Program-made: the position numbers and the translations under genes
Source: Firmicutes bacterium UBA6806
GTDB lineage: Bacteria; Bacillota; Clostridia; Peptostreptococcales; Acidaminobacteraceae
Assembly: GCA_002452745.1 (NCBI GenBank)
Contig: DKFC01000003.1
Span: forward strand, 62,001-126,000
Reading direction: 5' to 3'
Length of the DNA: 64,000 nucleotides
The notes under the pieces: generated by a model
Told to the model about the DNA's origin: nothing
The model's input: the letters and a program-made list of their open reading frames with translations, nothing else
Database searches by the model: none
In this document: positions 57,184-64,000 of the stretch, in pieces
Position numbering within the stretch: position 1 is the first letter of the stretch
How the letters are laid out: each line of letters begins with the position of its first letter

Positions 57184-58491
57184 TTATAAATTTATAAAAT
57201 CCCTTGCCACACAGGATTCCACCTTGCAAATTGGCAGTTTAATTTTAAAAGTCGTTCCCATTCCATACTCAGAGATAAACGTCAATTCTCCACCGTGTTT
57301 ATTGGTGATGATATCATAAGCAATACTCATCCCCAGTCCTGTTCCCTTTCCAACTTCTTTTGTGGTAAAAAAAGGAATAAACACCTTGTCCCGATCACTT
57401 TCCTTAATGCCTATGCCATTGTCCATAATCTCGCAATAAATATACTTATCATCACTTCTAGTAGTGATTTTGATAATGCCCCTCTGATTCTTCCCCTTCT
57501 CCTTAATGGCGTGAACCGCGTTGATTAAAATATTTAAAAGCACCTGATTGATTTCGCCGCCTATGGCATAGGTTAGCGGAATGTACTGCATATCCTTAAT
57601 GACTTCGGCATCGTATTTGATTTCATTACTTGCTATGGTCAAAGTTTCTTCAATCCCTTCATTTAAGTTGAATTCGGCGAGTTCAAGTTGTTGATCCACC
57701 CTTGAAAACTTGCGCAGGCTGGTTACAATTCTCTCCACTCTCTCAAGCCCTGTTGTGGTGTCTTTATAAAGGCCCTCATAATCAGACAGAATAAACTCGT
57801 AATCACTGTCTTCCACAAGTTTGTCAATTTTCTGGAAGAATAGACGCTCTTTTTCCGTCGGTTCTACCTGTTCTTTCTTATAGTGGGCTGCCTCCTTTTT
57901 CATTTCGATCAACAATTGAGTCATCTGCCTAAAATACTCATCAAAGATTTTAAAATTACTCTTGACGAACCCCAATGGATTATTGATTTCATGGGCAACA
58001 CCCGCAGCTAGCTGGCCAATTCCGACCAGCTTTTCCTGACTCATGATCTTCACTTGTGCATCGTTGATTTCCCTGACTTTTTGGGTCAATTGATAATTCA
58101 TCTCAAGAATCAAATTTTCATTTTCATAGTAGTCGGATAAGTCTGTAGCTGAGCAGATATACAGTGGTTCATCTTCATTTATAAATGCAAATAGAACTAC
58201 TTCAAATTGTCTAAGTCGTTCTTCACGGTTAAAGCAATGTAAAAACCGACCTCTTTCCTTATTCATGGCTTTAATCATATAGATTTCTCGCTTGATCTGA
58301 GGAAGAGGATCTCCTTCTTCAATAAAAATCTCATGAAAGACATGATTAGCGATCAATAATTCCCCCACACTATCAAAAACGGCGTAAGGAACATCAGTCG
58401 TACCACAATATTCAAACATGCCTTTACAAAACAAAGGCTCTAGCTCTTTTTTAACGCCTTCATAATTTCGAATCCAAGCGGTTTCTTGCAT
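57184..58491 (-). CDS. Soluble sensor histidine kinase
   Basis: 435 residues from ATG 58491 (AGGGGG precedes it); TTG 58497 would add two. No membrane segment: a PAS-like N-terminus (about 1-125, PYAVFDSVGELLIANHVF), a coiled-coil link, HisKA with LAAGVAHEINNPLGFVKSNF (phospho-His in AHEINNP), and HATPase_c with QVLLNILINAVHA (N-box), IMDNGIGI (G1) and GKGTGLGMSIA (G2). Cognate regulators follow directly. Signal unknown; cytoplasmic sensing is indicated. Confidence 0.92.
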   Translation of the reverse strand: MQETAWIRNYEGVKKELEPLFCKGMFEYCGTTDVPYAVFDSVGELLIANHVFHEIFIEEGDPLPQIKREIYMIKAMNKERGRFLHCFNREERLRQFEVVLFAFINEDEPLYICSATDLSDYYENENLILEMNYQLTQKVREINDAQVKIMSQEKLVGIGQLAAGVAHEINNPLGFVKSNFKIFDEYFRQMTQLLIEMKKEAAHYKKEQVEPTEKERLFFQKIDKLVEDSDYEFILSDYEGLYKDTTTGLERVERIVTSLRKFSRVDQQLELAEFNLNEGIEETLTIASNEIKYDAEVIKDMQYIPLTYAIGGEINQVLLNILINAVHAIKEKGKNQRGIIKITTRSDDKYIYCEIMDNGIGIKESDRDKVFIPFFTTKEVGKGTGLGMSIAYDIITNKHGGELTFISEYGMGTTFKIKLPICKVESCVARDFINL

Positions 58492-58562
58492 TGTCAAAAC
58501 CCCCTTCTATTTCTAAAGTATTCATACCCTTAAAGAAGTGGCTAAACCAGTGTATAAATTGC

Positions 58563-58597
58563 AAAAACACCTGTTCAAAATATCAAACAGGTGTTTT
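58563..58597 (-). terminator. Intrinsic terminator of the ornithine operon
   Basis: Stem AAAACACCTGTT / AACAGGTGTTTT with a 10-base loop, ending in TTTTTGC on the minus strand. It lies 44 bases after the orr stop and before the histidine kinase gene. Confidence 0.9.
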
Positions 58598-58640
58598 AAG
58601 AGGATATTATATTGTGAAATATAACCAAATTTTGTGTTTC

Positions 58641-59699
58641 TTAAACCATAGACTTGTGAATATACGCTGATGTACAAGCTTTTAACATAGCACCATAATC
58701 GAGCTTAAACTTAAGGATATCCCCAACTTTATACTCATTTTCGGTGGCGGTAAAATCCATAATCATATGATCGCTTGAAGCACCTATAATTTCGATTCGA
58801 CTGTCAAGCGGCGTCAAACCGTCTGGGTTGATATCTTGTCTCCCGACTGCGGCAATTGCTCTGAGCATTTTGCCTTTATCTTCAAATGTTGGTTTATTGC
58901 CAAAGGCATCCATGCCAATTGTTCCAGTTGGAACGGAATCCTTCACTTTCAGTTCAATAATTTCCGCCTCTAAAATGAATGCATCTTCATGTGCGCCACT
59001 TATAATCTCACCATAAGCAGTTTCACGACCTAGTACAATGGCCTCTCCAATTCTAAGGTTGTTTATTTTAGCGGGCATTTGTCCGTTTTCAAGCAAGAAC
59101 AAACTGCTGGAATTTCCCCCTGAAATCACTTTTAGTTTAATTCCAAAAGCTGCTTCAATATGGTTTCCAATTGAGACAAGCTCTCCTAAATTATCAGTTC
59201 CAGGAATTACCCCGCCATAGCACGTTAAATTGACGCCAATGCCTTCGAGCTGTATGTTTTCAAGTTTTAAGATTTCTGAAATCGTTTCGTCAACTTGTTC
59301 TTTTAAAATGCCTTCTCGTAAATCGCCAAGGTCAATCATGAGGATAATTCGGTGCTTCTTGTTCAGCTTCTCAGCTGCCAAATTAAGAGCTCTCATAGTC
59401 TCTAACTCTGAATTTAAGCTGATATCACATAGGCTTACGACTTTCGACGCCTCTGACTGCATTGGAAGCCTGAGCAAAATCTTATCACAGGGAACATCCT
59501 TTAAGGTTTCAAAATTTTCAAGCCTTGAATCCGCAAGTCCCACAGCGCCTCCTTCCAAGGAAGCCTTTGCCACTTCTGGCATACCGCAGTAAACCTTTGT
59601 AACAGCATATATTTCAATGCCCTTTTGAGCGGCTTGCTCACTGATTAAAGCTGTATTCTCTTTGATTTTTGAACAGTTTATTTTCAATCTAGGATACAT
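58641..59699 (-). CDS. orr: Ornithine racemase
   Basis: 352 residues, alanine-racemase-fold PLP enzyme: PRLKINCSKIKENTALI, PLP lysine in YAVTKVYCG (about 35), then GVNLTCYGGVIPGT and VISGGNSSSLF. It follows the OraSE-MutL-like genes, exactly where L-ornithine is turned to D-ornithine before OraSE rearranges it. Name given from context and family. Related free-standing racemases act on other amino acids, so substrate proof is lacking, but the setting is strong. Confidence 0.88.
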   Translation of the reverse strand: MYPRLKINCSKIKENTALISEQAAQKGIEIYAVTKVYCGMPEVAKASLEGGAVGLADSRLENFETLKDVPCDKILLRLPMQSEASKVVSLCDISLNSELETMRALNLAAEKLNKKHRIILMIDLGDLREGILKEQVDETISEILKLENIQLEGIGVNLTCYGGVIPGTDNLGELVSIGNHIEAAFGIKLKVISGGNSSSLFLLENGQMPAKINNLRIGEAIVLGRETAYGEIISGAHEDAFILEAEIIELKVKDSVPTGTIGMDAFGNKPTFEDKGKMLRAIAAVGRQDINPDGLTPLDSRIEIIGASSDHMIMDFTATENEYKVGDILKFKLDYGAMLKACTSAYIHKSMV

Positions 59700-59711
59700 G
59701 ATTTCCCCCTA

Positions 59712-61085
59712 TTACCCAATTTTTAAAGATTTTTTCATAAGCAAAAGTGCCGATTCACGGTGCTCTTTTGACAAGACCCCCAGAGAGGCCATAATGTAAT
59801 CATTATCAATGAGTATTTCCGCCTCTTTATTGGGAAGCAACTTATCTCCAAGATAATTTTTTGTAATCTCCCCGAGGAGTTCAACTCGATTTGGAAGTCT
59901 CGTACAAGCGCCTCCAGTTCCAACGATGTATTTGACGCTGGTCAAATCCTTTCCCTCTGCGTAGGTCTTTTTGCCGCCCCCGCCATATAGAGTTCTAAAT
60001 CCACCTGCATGCCTATTGGCTGAAACCGTAATCGCCTCTTTGGCAAGGCGTTCAACAAATGCAAATTGCTCTGGCGTACTCGGTATTGGAACGTGATTTT
60101 CGATGAGCGCTTCCAGTTTTTCAGGTGTCGTTTCAAGATCTCCTGCCAGTGTTTCTCTGCCAATCATCTCCACGATATTTCTCATGTTGACATAAACACC
60201 CAAGTCGCCTTCAACTGTCCTCTTCGCAACTGGCTCAGGACTGATTAAGATGCGAGATACTTCTTCACTGCCATCTGTCACTGAATGAATATCAGTGGTT
60301 GCCCCGCCAACATCTACGGTTATCAAGTCGCCAATTTCCTCTCTCAAGAGCTTAGAGGCCTCCATAACAGCTCCTGGTGTTGGAATGATAGAACCTGAGA
60401 CCATCTCCCTTATCCTCTCCATGCCCGGCGCGTGGATGATATGCTCTTCGAAAATATCCTGTAAAACACTTCTAGTTGGTTCTACATTTAATAAATCTAT
60501 TTTAGGATAAACATTTTCTACTATATAGAGCTTTTCCAGTTTCCCAGCTTCTTCAAAAATCAGCTTGATTTCTTCATGATTTTGGACATTGCCCGCATAG
60601 AGCACTGGCGCTTCCACATCAAGTTTTGCAATTAGCTCTGCATTGTAAAGGGCTGTGTCTCGTTCACCATAGTCCACACCGCCTGCTATCAAAATAATAT
60701 TGGGCTTTATGTCTTTGATTCTTTGTACGTCAGTCCTTCTGAGTTTCCCCGCTGTCACCATGTGAATATTAGCCCCTGCGCCAAGAGCTGCCTCTTTTGC
60801 CGCTTTTGCCGTCATGTCATAGACGAGTCCATGAACTGTCATCTTAAGACCTCCAGCAGCACTGCTGGTTGCAAGCAGTTTATCATAAGTAACCGCATCA
60901 GCGCCAAGACGCTGACTTAAATCTGCCACAGCTTGATGAAGTCCTTTAGTCACGTCTCCTTCCGCAACAGATGTCGGTGCTTGACCTTGCCCAATGAAAC
61001 TTGGATTCTCTGTATCAATACCATTGAATGCGTTTATGACAGTTGTTGTACTGCCGATTTCTGCTACTAGTAAATCAATTTTCAT
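59712..61085 (-). CDS. GlmL/MutL-like ATPase, probable reactivase of ornithine aminomutase
   Basis: 457 residues from ATG 61085, after AGGTGGTGAACAA. ASKHA fold: LLVAEIGSTTTVINAF (phosphate 1), TVDVGGATTDIHSV (phosphate 2), plus VKYIVGTGGACTRL. GlmL-like proteins accompany B12-dependent mutases and probably act as reactivating chaperones for the cobalamin site. This one is clustered between oraE and orr. Not the mismatch-repair MutL, which is a different GHKL protein. A hairpin in the gap after oraE may lower its level. Confidence 0.88.
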   Translation of the reverse strand: MKIDLLVAEIGSTTTVINAFNGIDTENPSFIGQGQAPTSVAEGDVTKGLHQAVADLSQRLGADAVTYDKLLATSSAAGGLKMTVHGLVYDMTAKAAKEAALGAGANIHMVTAGKLRRTDVQRIKDIKPNIILIAGGVDYGERDTALYNAELIAKLDVEAPVLYAGNVQNHEEIKLIFEEAGKLEKLYIVENVYPKIDLLNVEPTRSVLQDIFEEHIIHAPGMERIREMVSGSIIPTPGAVMEASKLLREEIGDLITVDVGGATTDIHSVTDGSEEVSRILISPEPVAKRTVEGDLGVYVNMRNIVEMIGRETLAGDLETTPEKLEALIENHVPIPSTPEQFAFVERLAKEAITVSANRHAGGFRTLYGGGGKKTYAEGKDLTSVKYIVGTGGACTRLPNRVELLGEITKNYLGDKLLPNKEAEILIDNDYIMASLGVLSKEHRESALLLMKKSLKIG

Positions 61086-61162
61086 TTGTTCACCACCTAA
61101 CCTATGCCTTATGCCCCTATCTACTTCTGTCAATTCCCTCCACCGCTTGCCGCAGTGGTGTT

Positions 61163-61195
61163 AAAAAGAAGAGCGGTCATTTAAACCGCCCTTCT
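61163..61195 (-). terminator. Partial terminator between oraE and the reactivase gene
   Basis: AGAAG.GCGGT / ACCGC.CTTCT stem with one mismatch and a seven-base loop, followed on the minus strand by TTTTTAA, about 12 bases after the oraE stop. Likely makes the chaperone and racemase less abundant than the mutase. Confidence 0.7.
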
Positions 61196-61206
61196 ATAAG
61201 TTGCGA

Positions 61207-63429
61207 TTATTCGCCTCTTATTTCTCTTCTCTTTTTCACGAGGAATGTTGCCACATTAACACCTCTGTCATATCTGCCAAAGCCTTCGTCCATTCCATTT
61301 TGTCTTGCAATTTCAGGTGTTACCTGCGTTCCACCAGCACAGAGGATAAATTTGTCTCTAACCCCTTTTTCAACTGCATACTCATGAATTCTCTTCATAT
61401 TTTTGTAGTGAATATCGTCATGTGAAATAATGGTAGATGCCAAGATGACATCTGCGTTGATTTCGATTGCCGCATCGACCAATTTTTCCACTGGAACACT
61501 GGTTCCAAGATATTCAACTTCACAGCCATATTTTTCAATACCACCGTGTTTTATGTCGATAACTTCTCTGAGGCCAACTGAATGTTCATCCTGTCCAACA
61601 GTTCCCGCAACAATTTTAACTGGATTCTTGTCGAATTCCTCTCTGATTTCATCATCACTCATTATTTCTGGTTCAGGTGGAATCACGATGGTTCTCATAT
61701 CCAAGTCCACATCTAAAACGCCTTTTACTTGAATTCTAGTTGCTTCCGATGGATGAAGCGGTTCAACATGGATTACTTCAATGTCTTTAAGATTCATCTT
61801 CTTGCCAAATTCAAGTGCAGCGTATTGAGCTGGTCTCTGTGCCAGAGGAATGACGAGGTCAACTGTGACCACACCGTCACCAAGCCATTGTACTTCTGGT
61901 TTGACAAATGGTGACTCTCCATGATCTCCTCTGTATTTTTCAGTCTCTTCCATGCGTTTGTTGACATTGTCTGTGTCGTCAAGTTCATCAATAAAGACTA
62001 TTTTTTCAGGTTTTTCAAAAGTACAGCCGCCGATTAATGACGCTGGATCTTTTTCTGCTGCCGCATCGTATTGAGCGACGTTGTTGTTGCCATAGTGAGC
62101 TGTAACAGGTGCAAAGTAATCCGCTTCTCTTTCATAGACAGTTCCTGCTCCAACGCCGCCTTCTATCTTTCTGCCGATACCATCGCCATTTCTTTCAGGG
62201 TATATTCCCGAGTCAACGAAGAATCCCTTCTCAACTGCATTGAAATAACCGCCTACTTCGATGATTTCTTCGAGGTACATAACAGCTCTCTCTTGAAGTT
62301 CTCTAACTTTATCTCTCAGATATCCCTCTGATTTAAGCTCAACCATTTCCATGAGGCCATCGAGTCCAGAAAGTGTTTGCTTTGCAGTCTCACAGGCTTC
62401 GATGTTATACATATGCCAAGGTACGTTTCTACCTTCATCTGGTGTGATTGTCGATTGGATGTCTGCTGAAGTCATCCTAGAAATCATCATGTTCATAACA
62501 TGTGTTACAGTTGCTTCTCTAGATGATGAAGTGATATATTTTGTATTCATCTGAGCTCTCATTTTGTACTCAGTGAAGAATTCTCTGAGCGCCACTGCAT
62601 ATGGGAGATCAAGTTTTAAACAAGGTGCTGGTGATGCTGTAGGTGGCACTGTTGAAAGTGAGATGTTCTCTTTTGGCATACCAACCTTATGAGAATATAA
62701 GGCATTGATGCCGTGCTGAACCATCAGCTCAGGCATGACTTTCCATGCATCTCTAGCTGTTGCATTTGCATTATGAGCCCCATCAATTTGAACCATGTCT
62801 GCCCATGACATAACTTTTTTGGATTCCGCGGCATCAACAAAGGATCTAACCATATTGATGTTTCTGTAAAGCACGTTGTATTGAGGGTCTTGGTGAGCAC
62901 CATTTACGCCTTCCTCAGCGAGCATAACTGCCACATCTGGACCAGCAACACCTGAAACATATGAATGGTAATTGATTGGTCTGCCCACTTCATCTTCGAT
63001 GAGATCAAGTGCTTTTCTATGTGCTCTAACTTGTTTTCTTGAAATTGGAATACCGCCAATTCCCTGTGGCGTTCCTTCAATCAAACCGTCAAAGTGAGAT
63101 TGTCCAGCTGTTCTGATAACCATGATATGGTCAGCACCATGCCAAGCAGCCATTCTCATGCGTCTGATATCATCTTCAAAGCGACCTGAAGCAATTTCAG
63201 TTGTAATAGTGTTGTTTGGTTGAGGGTCTATATTTCCAAAATATTGTGCAGCAGGTTGTGCGATATAATTTTTAAGCGGTGTAGACATTTCAGTAAATTC
63301 AAAAGGTCCATAGACTTGTTTATCACTCTTTTCTCTCCAAGTCCATCCCCTTCTCTTTGGTCTATAATGTTCAAGGTCATTTAGGAGTTCTTTTACATCT
63401 ATCTTTTTATTGATATCAAGTGCCTTCAT
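61207..63429 (-). CDS. oraE: D-ornithine 4,5-aminomutase, large subunit (B12/PLP)
   Basis: 740 residues. Converts D-ornithine to 2,4-diaminopentanoate using adenosylcobalamin and PLP. The C-terminal B12 domain has the DxHxxG motif in TVGQDEHSVGLREV (about 615-628) and TSVPVEKLVDAAIEI, ILCAGGTQVTPEIA. The N-terminal TIM-barrel contains DGLIEGTPQGIGGIPIS. The start overlaps the oraS stop in TAATG, so the subunits are translationally coupled. No break or missing motif is visible. Confidence 0.96.
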   Translation of the reverse strand: MKALDINKKIDVKELLNDLEHYRPKRRGWTWREKSDKQVYGPFEFTEMSTPLKNYIAQPAAQYFGNIDPQPNNTITTEIASGRFEDDIRRMRMAAWHGADHIMVIRTAGQSHFDGLIEGTPQGIGGIPISRKQVRAHRKALDLIEDEVGRPINYHSYVSGVAGPDVAVMLAEEGVNGAHQDPQYNVLYRNINMVRSFVDAAESKKVMSWADMVQIDGAHNANATARDAWKVMPELMVQHGINALYSHKVGMPKENISLSTVPPTASPAPCLKLDLPYAVALREFFTEYKMRAQMNTKYITSSSREATVTHVMNMMISRMTSADIQSTITPDEGRNVPWHMYNIEACETAKQTLSGLDGLMEMVELKSEGYLRDKVRELQERAVMYLEEIIEVGGYFNAVEKGFFVDSGIYPERNGDGIGRKIEGGVGAGTVYEREADYFAPVTAHYGNNNVAQYDAAAEKDPASLIGGCTFEKPEKIVFIDELDDTDNVNKRMEETEKYRGDHGESPFVKPEVQWLGDGVVTVDLVIPLAQRPAQYAALEFGKKMNLKDIEVIHVEPLHPSEATRIQVKGVLDVDLDMRTIVIPPEPEIMSDDEIREEFDKNPVKIVAGTVGQDEHSVGLREVIDIKHGGIEKYGCEVEYLGTSVPVEKLVDAAIEINADVILASTIISHDDIHYKNMKRIHEYAVEKGVRDKFILCAGGTQVTPEIARQNGMDEGFGRYDRGVNVATFLVKKRREIRGE

Positions 63430-63806
63430 TATTTCGCCCCTCCTTTGAACATTGCCACAGCATCATCCCAGTGTTTGCCTTCGATTAATTCAAGACCAGC
63501 TGTTCTGATGTCAATATTTTTAGCATTTGCAATTTTATAGATCACATGACCAACCCCATGACCCATGAGTCCTCTATCAATCGCACCATCTACCAGTGGT
63601 TGAGCTTCTAGGCTGGAAAAACCCATTCGAAGTAGAACCGATCTTTCAACCGCTGGTGAAGTGTGTGTCTTTGCAAGGTCGAGTAATGGATCGACGATTT
63701 CTTCAATTAACCCCCAGAAGCGCTCTTTAAGCTGTTCATCTGTCAAATCAGCCAAGTGCTGTCTTCTCGCTTGAAAGTCGTCTTCTCTTTTGATAAAACC
63801 TTTCAT
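63429..63806 (-). CDS. oraS: D-ornithine 4,5-aminomutase, small subunit
   Basis: 125 residues, the auxiliary subunit of OraSE. DDFQARRQHLADLTDEQLKERFWGLIEEIVDPLLDLAKTHTSP is a close family match, and VERSVLLRMGFSSLEA follows. AAGGAGGATCATGCA precedes its start. It lies 66 bases after the partial thiolase gene and overlaps oraE by one base. Together they make the functional mutase. Confidence 0.96.
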   Translation of the reverse strand: MKGFIKREDDFQARRQHLADLTDEQLKERFWGLIEEIVDPLLDLAKTHTSPAVERSVLLRMGFSSLEAQPLVDGAIDRGLMGHGVGHVIYKIANAKNIDIRTAGLELIEGKHWDDAVAMFKGGAK

Positions 63807-63872
63807 TGCATGATCCTCCTTATATTTATCTCCGCATTAGATTTTGAATATTAACCCCTGTAGAGCCAGTTA

Positions 63873-64000
63873 TCAGTATTTGATTCCCAATTCTGAAAGG
63901 GTTTCAGTGACAAAAGCTCTATCTGTATTTGTCTCATCAATTAAAAACTGTATATCTTCTTCTGATACAGAATCCACTTGATTGTTGTGTACTGCATTTT
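63873..64000 (-). CDS. ortB: C-terminus of a thiolase subunit, probably OrtB (cut by window edge)
   Basis: Open frame from the window edge to TGA 63873, 42 residues ending VTETLSELGIKY. It precedes oraS in the place where 2-amino-4-oxopentanoate thiolase subunit OrtB lies in known ornithine clusters (ord-ortA-ortB-oraS-oraE). Identity rests on synteny; the visible residues alone do not prove it. Confidence 0.55.
   Translation of the reverse strand, partial: NAVHNNQVDSVSEEDIQFLIDETNTDRAFVTETLSELGIKY

Noticed and set aside
59712..61085. MutL (mismatch repair) reading of the GlmL-like gene
   Set aside because: ASKHA phosphate motifs and the ornithine operon context point to a mutase reactivase; no GHKL ATPase motifs.
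1..64000. tRNA, rRNA, CRISPR arrays, insertion sequences or prophage
   Set aside because: None was seen by eye; the only recombinase is XerD in its usual place, and the only long repeats are those listed.

Overview
The window is a compact bacterial chromosome segment of moderate GC with almost every gene on the minus strand. Gene families and gene order point to a low-GC Gram-positive anaerobe of the Clostridia. The evidence is a ferredoxin-dependent 2-oxoacid oxidoreductase, an Orr/OraSE ornithine fermentation cluster, a T-box before alaS, RNase J, IreB, ScpAB and an OLE RNA locus. Two places where spore-forming relatives usually carry sporulation genes (after recN, and beside xerD-deoB-punA) carry none here, which suggests, but does not prove, a non-sporulating lineage close to the amino-acid-fermenting Fusibacter/Acidaminobacter type.

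Layout. 1-1237: plsC (cut by the window edge) and cmk. 1288-5017: korDABC operon with a MurR/RpiR regulator, a terminator at its end and a promoter with tandem repeats at its head. 5201-8864: cca-scpA-scpB-GNAT-mnmM. 8917-13229: xerD-deoB-punA-pdp (genetic exchange plus nucleoside salvage). 13314-16784: diguanylate cyclase, recN, argR. 16966-18074: a split CHR (chromate-type) transporter pair. 18127-26938: a long operon nusB-xseA-xseB-ispA-dxs-tlyA with a TsaD paralogue, a DUF212 protein, a large structured RNA (OLE) and its membrane partner OapA. 26948-31739: a zinc-ribbon protein, efp, pepP, aroQ, aroK, a degenerate PilT-like ATPase and mgsA. 31744-35278: mltG-trmR-trhP(U32)-udk. 35380-43101: T-box-alaS-ireB-aldo/keto reductase-ruvX-DUF1292-fur-rnj. 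43179-45377: iscR-iscS-iscU. 45411-54818: mixed accessory region with plus-strand genes (two behind sigma-28-type promoters), lplA, an NRDE protein, a DJ-1 protein, an S-layer remnant, a cysteine-rich membrane protein, rarA, a GntR regulator and rtcB. 54794-58491: a soluble histidine kinase with two response regulators. 58563-64000: the 3' part of the ornithine fermentation operon (ortB end, oraS, oraE, MutL-like reactivase, orr).

How the parts fit. Ornithine is racemised (Orr) and rearranged by the B12/PLP enzyme OraSE, which a MutL/GlmL-like ATPase probably maintains. Ferredoxin reduced by KorDABC would link 2-oxoacid oxidation to the rest of the anaerobic metabolism. TrhP and TrmR together are expected to make the wobble modification mo5U34. 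The most notable loci are the OLE RNA/OapA pair, two orphan proteins behind sigma-28 (motility) promoters, a PilT homologue that has lost its Walker B glutamate and His box, and a membrane-anchored protein with an acidic cysteine-cluster tail.
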